64,000 bases of DNA from positions 13,938,183 through 14,002,182 of the forward strand of contig CM047431.1 of the NCBI GenBank assembly GCA_026168455.1, read 5' to 3'. A program made the position numbers and the translations under genes. Each line of letters begins with the position of its first letter. Within the stretch, counting starts at the first letter, position 1. A model generated the notes under the pieces. That model was not told where the DNA came from, did no database searches, and saw only the letters and a program-made list of their open reading frames with translations. The DNA comes from Theocolax elegans (Eukaryota; Arthropoda; Insecta; Hymenoptera; Cerocephalidae). Below, piece after piece: positions 1 to 12,374 of this stretch.

Positions 1-1091
1 TCTTGTAACCCGCGCCCCAGGGATCCGAGTCCGTCAATCTTTGCCAGCACTCTTTTTTGCTATTATTTATGGCGCACCGCAAGCGTCTCCTACTCTGTCT
101 GTATTCTTCGGTGAGATTTAATGCGGATTGTCGGTCGCGAGCCCGTTGGGTCTTCCATCTGAGTGCTAGGCAACTACGTCGGACTATCAATATTATTATC
201 ATTATTATTATTAGTTGTTGTTGGTAAAACTATGATTAATAAATATTATATTATTGTAGGTTGTCTTTCGATAACACAAGAAATACTTCATCGACGGAAG
301 AGTCGGATACACCACGAGTATTCTCACTATCTCACCCTTTGGATGATATTTGTCCACTTCTTATAAAACATGGTAATATTTTTTGTTTATAAATTAACTC
401 AATTTCATGTACCAGGTAAAAAAAATGTTTTTTGTAAAAATAGATAAATATTGAATCGTTCATGTTTGATCTTATTTATTTATTTATTTATTTATTTATT
501 TCTTTGTTTGTTTGTTTGTTTGTTTCTTTGTTTGTTTCTTTGTTTATTTATTTATTAATTTATTCATTCATTCATTCATTCATTCATTCATTGATTCATT
601 CATCGTTCATAGATATTTTTGTTATAAATGATGTTATTATATATTTTTTATTAAAAATGGATACAAATGCTCTCATTAAAAATGCCTTAAAGATCGTCAT
701 TTTTTAGAATTGCGAGAAAACAATATGAATCAGGGTGTGTTTACGTCAACACGGTATGATTTAACGATTAGTAAAATGTTTAATAATTATTGTTAAGAGT
801 AAATTGAAATCATATTTTCACATCGATATTGATACATTTTATTAGCGATGCTTTTATTCCACGGATATTTTTTCTGTTTATTAATTATTTAAAAATGGGT
901 TTGGTCCATTCGATCCCAAAAAATGTTCGAAAACCAAATGTAAAAGAACCGTTTCATCAGATAACTAAAATTGGGCACTTTATAGTATTATATATTATAA
1001 AATATCATTACATATTCTTATTTTATTAGAGAGATGTGTATTTAAAGCTTTTTGATAATGCCATAAACCAAAATTAATTTTAATATAGTAT
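1..1091. other. AT-rich intergenic stretch, no gene seen
   Basis: Apart from the tetranucleotide tract listed separately I see no coding pattern, transposon termini or RNA gene. The open frames here are short, low in complexity and without a recognisable domain. Confidence 0.6.
471..603. repeat. Compound tetranucleotide microsatellite (TTTA/TTTG/TTCA)n
   Basis: A pure run of TTTA units passes into TTTG units, back to TTTA and then into ATTC/TTCA units. The ordered change of motif suggests one slippage tract that mutated and re-expanded. The frame through it encodes only a Phe/Leu/Ile-rich stretch and is not a gene. Confidence 0.9.
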
Positions 1092-4000
1092 ATGTTTGCG
1101 ACGCTACTTTTCGTCGGAGAAAATCTAATTGAATTAAATTATAAACAGACGGAGGTTCCGTCGAAGCGACATTCCAAATTAGCTAGAATATCGCCGATTT
1201 CTATTTATTTCGGCGCCTGGCGATATTTAAAAATAAAAGAATAATTACTTTACAACACTACTCGGCAACCCGGCAAATCCTCACCTCGACTCCGCGTCAC
1301 AGAGGGAATCCCGACGGCTGGCCACCTCGGAACCGGCGGCTTTTAGAGTAAAGGAAAATAATTACTAGTACACTCTCGAATTCGGTATTATAACCACAAT
1401 TCAATTTATTAAAGATTTCAATAATAAGATATTACACAATATTTAACGCGATTCGCGACCGGCTCACACACGTGGACACACTCACTCAACTGCGTTCGTC
1501 CGGCGAATATAAAAATATAATATTAATAATAATTCGGCCGCCCGTCGGGCTAACCGTAACTCTACTCGCCTAATTAATTTCTCTCAACTCCAACCAACTC
1601 AACTCGATTTTACTTCTCGACTACAACTCCTTCTACTCTACTCGACTACTAACGACAAAAGAAAAAAATGGCTAAGTTGCCTCAAAATACTACTCAGTAA
1701 ACTCACGACTATCTTCTCGGACGATCAGGTAGCGAATCGTCGAGACCGGCTTCTTTATCCAGCTCGCAGCGTGGCTTGATCCTTCCAAATTAAGGATTTT
1801 CCTCCCTACCCTATTACTATCCTTGTCTATCTTATTCTACTCCTTATCTACCGGCGTTGATTATGGTGGTTGATTGCGTGATCGATACGCGTAGTCAGCC
1901 TTGATCTTATTTCCGTCAAGGTCGATTATCCAATAATAGTGGGTTACGTCACCACCAACCTGTTAATTATTAGGTCGATCACGCAACCAATCATCCCTGG
2001 CACTCGGAAGGCGCTCAATACAAATAAATAATTACCATATCGGTAACCCAGTCTGTGCTACCGCCCCGTGCCTACCGGCTATATAATTAATACTAACTAT
2101 CCCGACACTTTCATACAACAATTAAAATTTAATTACATCAGTTATTTACAACTATATACATATTTTTAAATTATTACATATCGCCCGAAACTCTACCGAC
2201 GGATCTACATATTTTAATTAATTAACTATGTGACGTTGTAAAATATACAACGCACAAGTACATGCACATGGCTTGTATTTACAAGTCATGTGCATGCATA
2301 CTTATAACTCACGATAGCTCGCGATCGCGTCGCAGGTAGCAAATCCCTCGCTGGCGGACCGAAGTGCACCGATGCACTTTTAAAATAAGTACTGATACCC
2401 ACGGTATAGGTATGTTCTAGCGACGGAGCCGAGGAAAGACGCGACCGATACTCGATAGTAACACTCGGTTCCGAGCCAGACCACGGCCGAGAAGTATCGT
2501 GAGCCAAGGACCGAGCCCAGGTCGTCTCATGATACCTGGCGTATCAACATCTGCTGATGTCAACAAGACGGGAGGTTAGGCGGCGTCCTAACCTCAACCG
2601 TCACACGTGCTCAGCAGACGACGACGGTCGAGATGGCGCATGGGTGCGCGCCAGGGTTGCCAGATGGCGATTTTTTCTCTTTGTTGCTCTTGCTTAATAA
2701 ACATCAATATACGTAAGAGAGAAAAGGAAAAAAAAATCGCCATCTGGTCACTCTGGTGCGCGCACGCCCGAACTCCGTACGACTAGTCGGGAGAGCCAGG
2801 GTGCTCCCCCACATTACACCCGTATACCGGGGAACGCGGCACCGACGGCGACGATCGTGTGGCACTAGGCGAGGTGCGCGGGAAGGGAGGAATCACTCGA
2901 GCAGCGAGAGTATTGCGCGCGCGAAGAGCTCGAGTGAGCGACCGTGAGTGGGATTATGGGAGAGAGCGCGCGGAGCGAGGGGAGCGCGCGAGTAGAGTAG
3001 GAGTCGCGGTATACCTAATGTATGCGTGCGAAGGTATACCGCGGCACAATAGAATATATATATATATATATATATATATAGACGGCGCGCACACCTATGC
3101 GTATATACTATTTGTATATAGCGCGCGCACGTATATGATATTATATTAATTATTTTAGCTAGATTGCGTAGTTAATAGACTGAATAAAAATATGTAGATC
3201 CGTCGGTAGAGTTTGGGGCGATTTGTAGTAGTTTTTAAAATGTATATAGTTGTAAATAGTTGCTGGAATTGAATACTAATTGTTGTGTGAGTGTGTCGGG
3301 ATAGTTAGTATTACTTATATAGCCGGTAGGCACGGGGCGGCAGCACCGACTGGGTTACCGATATGGTAATGATTTATTTGTATCGCGTGCCTTCAGAGTG
3401 TCGGGGATGATTTGTTGCGTGATCGACCCAATAATTAATAGGTTGGTGGTGACGTAAACCACTATTATTGGATACTTAACTGGATTGGACTACGCGTATC
3501 GATCACGCAATCAACCACCCTAATCAACGCCGGTAGATAAGGAGTAGAATAAGATAGAGAAGGATAGCGATAGGGTGGGGAGGAAAATCCTTAATTTGGG
3601 ATGATCAAGCCACGCCGCGAGCTGGATGAAGAAGCCGCTCTCGACGATTCGCTACCTGATCGTCCGAGAAGTCAGTCGAGGTTTATTGAGTAGTATTTTG
3701 GAGGCTGAGTAGCCATTTTCGTAGTAGAGTAGAGTAGAGTTAGAGTTTGTAGTTGAGGTGTGAGCAGAGTTGTATTGGAGCTGTGAGGAGATTAATTAGG
3801 CGAGTAGAGTTACGGTTAGCCCGACGGGCGGCCGAATTATATTAATATTTATATATTTTTTAATACCGCCGGACGGAGTGTGTGAGAGTGTGAGCACGTG
3901 TGAGAGTCGGTCGCGAATCGCGATTATTAATTGTGTCGGTGCCGGAATTGTAAGATCTTTTAATTTAAATAATTAATAAATTAAGTTGTGGTGGAATATT

Positions 4001-4275
4001 GAATTCGAGAGTGTTAAATAATTTTCCTTTACTCTAAAAGCCGCCGGTTCCGAGGTGGTCAGCCGTCGGGATACCCTCTGTGACGAGGTGAGGATTTGCC
4101 GGGTTGCCGAGTAGTGTTGTATCGTAATAATTCTTTTATTTTAAATATCGCCAGGCGCCCAACTAAATACAAATCGGCGATATCATAACCATTTTTAACG
4201 TCGCTACGACGGAACATCCGTCGGCTTATAATTTAATTTAATTATATTTCCTGCCGACGAAATTAGCGTCGCAAC
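1092..4275. mobile_element. Large foldback element with ~1.1-kb inverted arms
   Basis: The left arm (about 1092-2226) and right arm (about 3172-4275) are imperfect reverse complements over their whole length. The blocks TTTGCGACGCTA, CGCCAGGCGCC, the GAGGTGAGGATTTGCCGGGT block, the GCCCGACGGGCGGCCGAA block and the CACGGGGCGG block each recur inverted and in mirrored order. The ~950-bp centre is GC-richer, has no transposase-like ORF and holds a hAT-type MITE plus small perfect hairpins, for example GGTATACC...GGTATACC at 3007-3043. A further ~125-bp inverted pair (3055-3180 against 4265-4400) flanks the right arm, so the locus is nested or has rearranged. I cannot name the superfamily or prove the outer ends or a target duplication. 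It could be a non-autonomous foldback DNA transposon or an inverted duplication of an older repeat. Confidence 0.7.
2652..2755. mobile_element. 104-bp hAT-type MITE with 8-bp TSD
   Basis: The termini are imperfect inverted repeats beginning CAGGGTTGCCAGATGGCGAT on the left and CAGAGTGACCAGATGGCGAT on the right (read inward). The element is flanked by a perfect 8-bp direct repeat GTGCGCGC (2644-2651 and 2756-2763). CAG-type ends with an 8-bp duplication are hallmarks of hAT (or P-like) insertions. It has no coding capacity and lies in the centre of the large foldback element. Confidence 0.85.
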
Positions 4276-4368
4276 TAACTACGCAACGTGATTAAAATAA
4301 TTAATTAAACTAATATACGTGTGCGCACTATATACAATAGTATATAAGCATACATAGGTGTGCGCGCC

Positions 4369-4371
<3 letters not shown>

Positions 4372-4420
<49 letters not shown>
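4372..4420. repeat. (TA)n microsatellite
   Basis: An uninterrupted AT dinucleotide run. A shorter one sits at 3054-3080 at the mirrored edge of the foldback arm. Both flank the GACGGCGCGCACACCTATG block, which is present in inverted orientation. Confidence 0.9.
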
Positions 4421-4422
<2 letters not shown>

Positions 4423-4587
4423 ATATCAAATTTATCGGGCTTTGCGAACCAATATACTTTATTAAGCAAAGCTTTTACTCTTCGTCCACTATGGTTGGTG
4501 AAAGCCCCAAAATAAACCTTTAAAATTTAAAAATAGGCGTTTCGACCACAGCATATTGGTTCGCAAAGCCCGATAAATTTTATATTG
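4421..4587. mobile_element. 167-bp MITE with ~35-bp terminal inverted repeats
   Basis: The left end starts CAATATCAAATTTATCGGGC and the right end is its near-exact reverse complement, ending ATAAATTTTATATTG. The stem continues through GCTTTGCGAACCAATAT. The insert directly abuts a TA run, so a TA-type target is plausible but a target duplication cannot be separated from the microsatellite. The centre holds a stretch (about 4475-4499) that recurs at 46012-46036. Confidence 0.75.
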
Positions 4588-4638
4588 AAATAACCTGTAG
4601 CGAACGTTAAAATTTTCGTTGTTCTTATATATATATAT

Positions 4639-5634
4639 GGGGTATTCCACGTGAAGTGGTCCGATCAAAATTTTAAAATGCACCAAATTTTGGGTACATT
4701 TTGCAAATGTTTTTCAAAATACAGAAAAAAATTTTTAGGTACTGGAATTTATTAGTTCAAAAGTTATTCTAACCTCAAAAAGTGAACTTTTTCCAGTTTT
4801 TTTCAACACCAGCTGGGTTCATCGCTATTTAACTCAAAATCTATCAACTTTTACTATAGAACATTATATGTAACATTCGTTGCTAATTATGTCTAGAATT
4901 TATCCTTCTGGGTTAGAATTTCCAATCTCAAGGTTAATGACAAATAAACTACATGTCAACATTCAACTTAAAAAAAAACTAACTTCGCCACAATTGATTT
5001 TTTTATCCAAAAGTCTAAAAGAAAGCTTGGAGCAATACCTTTCAAATGATCTGTAGCATTTTTATGGCCTTCAATTCTGTAAAAAGTTATGATAATTTAA
5101 AGAAACACGAAATTTTTTTAAAAATTTAAATGGGAAATACCATGTTAATTTTTGTAAATTTTTTGTCTTTCTTTAAATTATCATAACTTTTTGCAGAATT
5201 GAAGGCCATAAAAATGCTACAGATCATTTGAAAGGTATTGCTCCAAGCTTTCTTTTGGATTTTTGGATAAAAAAATCAATTGTGGCGAAGTTAGTTTTTT
5301 TTTAAGTTGAATGTTGACATGTAGTTTATTTGTCATTAACCTTGAGATTGGAAATTCTAACCCAGAAGGATAAATTCTAGACATAATTAGCAACGAATGT
5401 TACATATAATGTTCTATAGTAAAAGTTGATAGATTTTGAGTTAAATAGCGATGAACCCAGCTGGTGTTGAAAAAAACTGGAAAAAGTTCACTTTTTGAGG
5501 TTAGAATAACTTTTGAACTAATAAATTCCAGTACCTAAAAATTTTTTTCTGTATTCTGAAAAACATTTGCAATGTGTACCCAAAATTTGGGGCATTTTAA
5601 AATTTTGATCGGACCACTTCACGTGGAATACCCC
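4639..5634. mobile_element. ~1-kb near-perfect palindromic element (copy 1)
   Basis: The whole ~996 bp is one long inverted repeat. It begins GGGGTATTCCACGTGAAGTG, ends with the reverse complement, and the arms (about 4639-5120 and 5150-5634) differ at only a few positions. It is flanked by TATATATA on both sides. There is no ORF. Related termini occur in the next element, so this is a family. As RNA or single-stranded DNA it would fold into a ~480-bp hairpin. Superfamily unknown; a TA-targeting non-autonomous DNA transposon is the simplest reading. Confidence 0.85.
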
Positions 5635-5646
5635 ATATATATATAT

Positions 5647-6582
5647 GGGCTATTTCACGTCAAGTGGTACGATGAAAATTTTAAATCGCTCTAAAATTTG
5701 AGAACAGGCTCGAAATGTCTTCAAGAAGATAGAAAAAAAAATTTTAGGTGTTAAAAATAATTTGCTTAAGAGTTATTCCACCATGAAAAATGGAAATTTT
5801 TCAATTTTTTAGAAAAATTTCTATTTTCAAAGCCATTTATCTCAAAATCTATTCATTTTTTTGAAAAAACATTACGAACAACTTTTGTTTAAAATAATCT
5901 TTAGAACTTATCTACCTGGGTTACAATTCTTAATTTTAAAATCTCGAAGAGATAGAACGACCGTAAATATTGAATATCAAAAGAAGGCGACCACGCCACG
6001 ATCGATTTTGATCTAACACCTCAACCGCTCAAAAGATCACATTTTTCGAGAGCTTTCGAATGGCGGTGGTTAGATTATTGGCCAAGACCGCTGGTGTAAG
6101 TTATGCATCATAAACCTCATAAAATCACCAATTTTCATGTATTTTAGGGCATAACTTACACCAGCGGTCTTGGCCAATAATCTAACCACCGCCATTCGAA
6201 AGCTCTCGAAAAATGTGATCTTTTGAGCGGTGTTAGATCAAAATCGATTGTGGCGTGGTCGCCTTTTTTTGATATTCAATATTTCCGGGCGTTCTATCTC
6301 TTCGAGATTTTAAAATTAAGAATTGTAACCCAAGTAAATAAGTTCTAAAGATTGTTATGAACAAAAGTTGTTTATAATGTTTTTTCAAAAAAATCAATAG
6401 ATTTTGAGATAAATGGCTTTAAAAATAGTAATTTTTCTAAAAAATTGAAAAATTTCCATTTTTCATGGTGGAATAACTCTTAGGCAAATTATTTTTAACA
6501 TCTAAAATTTTTTTTCTATCTTCTGGAAGATATTTCCAGTCTGTTCAGCAAATTTGGAGTGATTTAAAATTTTCATACCGCA
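5647..6582. mobile_element. ~0.94-kb palindromic element (copy 2, right end truncated)
   Basis: This is a second long inverted repeat. Its left end, GGGCTATTTCACGTCAAGTG, is a diverged version of the terminus at 4639. The arms pair through CGACCACGCCACGATCGATT and its complement around a centre near 6110-6150. The last ~25 bp of the right terminus are missing or replaced. The element begins 13 bp after copy 1 ends, separated only by TA repeats. Confidence 0.8.
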
Positions 6583-6591
6583 TCTCCGAGA

Positions 6592-7166
6592 TGTAAACAG
6601 TACCAGGTCACCATACACCATACAGCCGACTAGCACCGCTACAGCCTGAATACAGCGGTAATCGACTCGCTCGTTCGATGCGAGATCGATGTACCGCGTA
6701 CAAGTACATACTGCGCAGGTGCGCGGTACGATCGCGGCTCTCGAGCACGCCGAGAGCCAGAGCTCTACGGGCCGTGAGATCGACCGTACCTAACGGACAA
6801 TACGAAAACCCATAGCGAGTTGCGAGCGAATCAGAGTGCGAGAGTGAGAATAGCTTGTTCGAGTGACGAGGTCCGATCCTCAAGCGAAAGGTTGGTGTTT
6901 TATTTACCCTCGCTGCTGACGGTACCGCCGAGTACCGGAATACGTGTGTGCGAAATCCTGGTTCCCTCCTTCCCCTTCTCTTCCCCTACAGCGAAACCTG
7001 TTAGCTGCAACGGAGTAAATCTCCGACGTGTCGACAGCCGCGAGTTGTCTCGTTTTTCGTCGCGTAAACGCGACTGGCGCCCACCCGGTAATATTATTGT
7101 TTAATTAGTTTTAATAAATCTTGTAATAAAATCTATCTAGATCAATTATTCACGTGCACCGTGACA
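6592..7166 (+). mobile_element. Possible solo LTR (unassigned)
   Basis: A GC-richer island in AT-rich surroundings starts TGTAAACAG and ends CCGTGACA. It has AATAAA-type signals near the end (TAATAAATCTTGTAATAAAA at about 7112-7131). TG...CA ends and a late poly(A) signal fit an LTR, but I see no clean target duplication and no linked internal region. The overlapping open frames on both strands have no recognisable domain. Low confidence. Confidence 0.3.
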
Positions 7167-10100
7167 ATGTAAATTTTAAACTATATGAATTCTTATAAAG
7201 CTTAAATTTATATTTTAATAATTATGAATGTTAATGAAAAATTAACTTACCAGAAATAGTAAAGTGCATATACTTACTAAATTGTAGTATTTAGTAACTA
7301 CATATTTTAAATTTTGGATTGTTTTAAACGGATCTACATAAAACTTCACCCCCTAAACTTAATTTAGTTAATGTTGTACTTTTAGAGTAAAAAAAGTTTC
7401 TTTTTAAATAAATAAATTTTTGTATTAATTTTAAAGAACTATTTATAACATTTTAGCGGCATATAAATAAAAACCTGTTTCTTCCATTTCTCCCGTAATT
7501 CGTAATTTGCGCCCTCTTTCAAAATTTGCGTTTTAATCCATAATTATATCCAATTTATTTTTCCCTTTAGTTAGAGAGCCCATATATTTATTTTGATAAT
7601 TATAAACAAATTCATTTCTTAAATAACCTGCTGTTTCTAATAAATACATACTTGTTTATTGAAAATATTGTTTTATATAAATATACATTATCTACTCACT
7701 TATATATCCATACAATATTGAAATTTTAATTTAGAAAATATTTAAATTAAATGCTTCTAAATTAATAATTTTTGAAAAACTTTTCGAATGTAATTCGTAT
7801 TTTATATTGCCACTGTTAAAATTTGAATTTTCTTTTGCCATTACTGTTTATATTAGAATTATCTTAGAAATGCAATAATTAATGTATTTAAGTTTTAACC
7901 TATTGTATATATCATATTGATGTTTAGAAAAGTGTATGATTTACTTGATTAATATTTATTTTATCTTCAAATAATTTCGCATCTACATTTAAAGCATTAA
8001 ATTTTAGATCCGTTATTATCATTGAGTACACATTTAAAAATTTTATGAGTTTTATCTTCAGGAATGAGTAAACTAATACACATTATATCAAGTTATACTC
8101 ATAGTTTTTTTTTGCGCAAGGAAAAAATACATATGGGAATATCTCTAGAACTTTTAACTTTTGAATTTGAAACAGTTTTTGTAATTTTTTCATGGCATAC
8201 TTTATAAGCCTTGATTTTCTTGTATAAATATACATTAGAAACAAGAATCCATTTGTGTGATTTGTTTTTTTAAAGTGCTACAAAAATAAGAGCATCTTAC
8301 CTTTTAAAAGTTTATGCATAAAAAAACTAAATTCAAGGATGTCAAATTGGATGATTTACAAGGTATAAAGAAGTGTCTTAAAATTAATATTCAAATACTT
8401 TATTTGGTACGAAAGAACAAATATATTATATTAAATATAATTAGATAAATATTAAATAAACAGATTGTTATTTTAACTTTTGTTTTAGTCTTTTAACTTA
8501 GCACTCGATCTTGTTACTCTGTTTTCGTTACATAAGTTTTGCTTCGTAATGACCTTATTTTGTTTTTAGCAATCGCGGTTTTACTTTTATACAATTTAAC
8601 TGGGGTTTTCTTTTGTTTAGACAAAAGACAAATATTATTTTGGTTACTCAAGTTATTAGGTGACAAAGCAAAATGATTGCAGGGTATGCCACATAAATTA
8701 TTGCAAATACAATAAGAACATGACAAATAGTTTAAAAATAATTCTTTTAATAAATGTTTCGTCCATACAATTTGAAATATTTTTGTCATGTTAGGAACTG
8801 CTTTTATTTCAACATTTAAAATCAAATCTACGGTTTTTATATCTGATTCATTTATTAAAAAAGCTTTGATTTAGTTTACAACATGCTTCGATATTAGCTA
8901 TATCAATGACACGTATCGACTGACCATATCGAACTGACTTCCATAAAGTTTAAAATTTGGAAAGTGTAAACAAATTATCGAACTTTCCACTGTTTCGAAT
9001 ATAGCGCTGTATATAAATTCCATTGGTAACGAGTCATAAGTTTGTAATGTTTCAAAATATTTACATTTGGAAAATAGTAGGATATTTCGAGTTTTCAATA
9101 TTTAATGTAAATTCTACTTAATTTAGATATTACACACCTCAGTAAATTAGCATTTTACCTAGTGATTTGAAATACTATTTTCTAATGATCACACGATAAA
9201 TCAGCACAATTACTATTATTTTATTGTTGTGCCGCTAAAAAATTACATTAAAAAAATTAATTAACGCATCAAAGTATTATATTTAAATGATCATAACTTT
9301 TCTAATTTTAATAGCACATCTACCTAAAATCTCTAGATTTGTTTATTAATTCAAGAAGAACTGTTATGCATTTTTGCAATTATGACATTTTTTATGCTGA
9401 ATATCAGGAATGCCAAAAAGTCCAATTATGTGTTTAAACAAAAAGTTGAGCATCGTTAATTTATGTGTGCCATTTTTTCCAGTAGATAGCACACTCTTAA
9501 ATCTGCATTTTTTAAATAACACTATTGTAGTTTTATAATATGGGTTAATTGCGACTGATAATATTAATTGCTGAAAAAGTTACATCATAAAAATCAATAG
9601 AAACATTTGAAAGTACGCAGAAAATTTGATAAAGTAAAGTGTTTTGATAAACAAATCTGATTATATTTTGTAATTAGATCCATAAATGCTGCTATAATTT
9701 TTTACACTAATTGAAAATTACTAAATTTAAAGGAAACACGTCTTATGGTATGACCACATAAGCTGTAAATAAAAATACATAAGGGGATCACAAAAACTAA
9801 AAGTTCTGGAGATATTTTCATATATTATCTATTCTTGAAAAAACAATTTAAATATATATATGTTGAATTCTGAATTCTTAGACACGGCGGCGAAATATTT
9901 ATATATTATAGAAAGATATATGTGGGTGGTTCTCTGTGAAATCGAAGATGAAAAAAATTAATATTGCTATAACTGTGGGAATATGTTTTAGAGGTATCCG
10001 GTAGTTCTTCTGTATTTTTTCGGGGCCATTATTTTAAGTTACAAAGAGTCAAAATTGACATTTTAGCACTTTTTTGCATTCTATTCCTATTTTCATGAAT

Positions 10101-12370
10101 TTGTAGCTCCCAGGGGATGCATTTTTCACTGAAAACATAAATAGGACTTTTTTTTTAAATTTTCTAAATATTTTTTTTTAAAAATACTTTTAAAGTCATA
10201 AATGTATGCTGTCACACTCTTGTCGGACTCTGGAAACCTAATACTGTCTAAAAGATGTCTTTTTATAGTCAGAAACTGCCTAAAAATTTCCAGAGTGGGT
10301 CTAAATCATTAAGATCACTTATGGTCAAAATATCCGGGAAAAGTGCCCGAAATATTAATAGAAATGTATATTTGTTGCCTTATAACGATAAATCTATTAG
10401 ATTGATCATTGCAAAAAAATTTATGCACTTACATTGGAGTGGCAGAAAAGTATCTCCACTTGTTTCAGTATCCATCTAATCCCCTTCAAGCTGCTAAAAA
10501 TAGAAATATTATTATACTATTATAAAAAATTAATTTTTAAACATAAAACATAAAATGTAAAGAACGATAGATCCCGGAAATAGCTAAATCCGATTTAATA
10601 GAAAGTTATAAGCTCAAAGTAATTGTAAAATTTTATATAACTTGGGCATTAATGGGTTAATAGTATATCTTGCGTGGTGAAGTTTAAAATGGAATTAAAA
10701 AAAACATTCGGATTAATTTTTATAACGTATTCATTAATTTTTATCTTTAAAATAAATGTATTATTTTTAACAATAACTTAAAGTAAATGAATTAGTACTT
10801 GTGTAATACGGGAACAGAAAATAGAAATTTTGGCATTTAAAGTACCAAGAATGAGGAAGAAATGAAGGAAGACAAATACAGAAATAGTGAAAGGGACAGA
10901 AGGAACACAGGAAAGTACGAATCCCATACATCATATACTTTTATACAGGAATAAGTCATTAATGTATAACACTAACATGTTTAGAAAAAAGAGGAAACAT
11001 TTTATGCAAATGAACACTTGTGCAGCCGAAGTAAATTCTAAAAGAAATATAAGAATTCAAGGGTGATTAGACGGGAAACAGTAAATCATGCAAGACGAGC
11101 GACACGTGCCTATGTAACATCATAGGAACCAAAATCCGATAAATCACATGAACTGTATCAAAGTATAGTGAACACCCATGTACACTTTCACTCCCGTCCT
11201 TCTTACTTGGCGAGCCAATTGTGTCTAATAAAAAACGCAGTTAGGACCTCGAAATTTTCTTACGCATTATTCCAAGATGAAGGAAAATTCAGAAGAGGGG
11301 GAATCCAGGAAAAGGGGTATATAAAAAGTCGTATCTATGAACACAAGCAGCAGACCAATCAGTTTTTATTAACATACGAAAGTTCCACGTCGGTCGACTA
11401 CAAAATTTCAATCTGCGAAATTTACAGAAACTATGAGAGACAAAAAATAAAATTCGATAAGCTCGCAATTCGAAGTAAGACACAGCAGGAGGTCTTTGAG
11501 GGCCTTGAAGAGTGACTGTAGAGAAAATCCACGCTGCACAACGAGGGCGGGGGACCGACCAACGCCTGCTGCGGAAAGTAGATCATCGACTACGCACCAT
11601 CAAAACCGCAACTCCATTTCAAAATACTTATTTTTTGTTCTTGTAATAAAATACCGTGTGTTACGCGTAATTTAAATGACTCAATAACGTGCAAATGTTG
11701 TACTAACCCGAAACATTTAAAATATGTATATTTATAAAATTTGGATAATCAGTTATATCTTATTGATTACGTTCATTTCAAATTATGTTAAACGCCCAAC
11801 CTCGGAGACATGTCAACAAAAGTCTAGCTCAAAACAAGGCATGAGACCGCAAATTATTAATTAATAATTTGCTCGCTCGATTACAAAATGCAGTATAATT
11901 ATTTTTATAAATTGCCCCATAAGCTAGAAATGCACTAGAATTAATATCCCATACAACCACATGAGCTACAAATGCATATAAAATAAATTTTGCAATTGAC
12001 CCATAAGCTAGAAATACAATAAGATTCGATTGGGTGAAACATGCAATTCACGCACGAATCGCATTTGATGCCCGAGCGAACCAAATCGACATCTACATAA
12101 TAATAAAATTTTATACCGTGGAACTGACAATTTAATTACAAATTATGCTATAATTATTAAATATTTTGTATAATTTAATTTTTTTTAATCAATGTGTTCG
12201 CGGCACCTCAAGAATTAATTAGACCTAGTGTTTAACTTTTTTATAGGTCTTTAATTACTTTTTTAATGGTTTTAAAGTTTAAGTCTGAGTGTACGTACGT
12301 GCGTCCGTGCCTACAAGCAGACTTTTTCTTTTTTACTCCACTTATCTCTATTATTTGAAAAAATGAATTT
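7167..12370. other. 5-kb AT-rich intergenic DNA, no supported gene
   Basis: I see no recognisable protein domain, RNA gene or transposon terminus here. Minus-strand frames at 8514-8825 (103 codons, Cys/Asn-rich) and 8898-9098, and plus-strand frames at 10255-10479 and 11168-11515, are open but match nothing I recognise and lack codon-usage support. A TATATAAAAAG box near 11318 followed by a TAATAAAATA signal near 11645 resembles an LTR layout, but no paired repeat or ends could be defined. Confidence 0.5.
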
Positions 12371-12374
12371 TTTT

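Noticed and set aside
2756..3149. Arg-rich open frames in the GC-rich centre of the large foldback
   Set aside because: Two overlapping frames, both low in complexity, ending in a TA microsatellite; typical of GC-rich non-coding DNA.
8514..8825. Cys-rich 103-codon minus-strand frame as a transposase zinc motif
   Set aside because: Cys/His spacing fits no family I know and the flanks lack transposon structure.
8100..9835. Possible very degenerate foldback (AGAACTTTTAACTTTTG near 8148 and its inverse near 9795)
   Set aside because: Only one short inverted match was found; arms do not extend.
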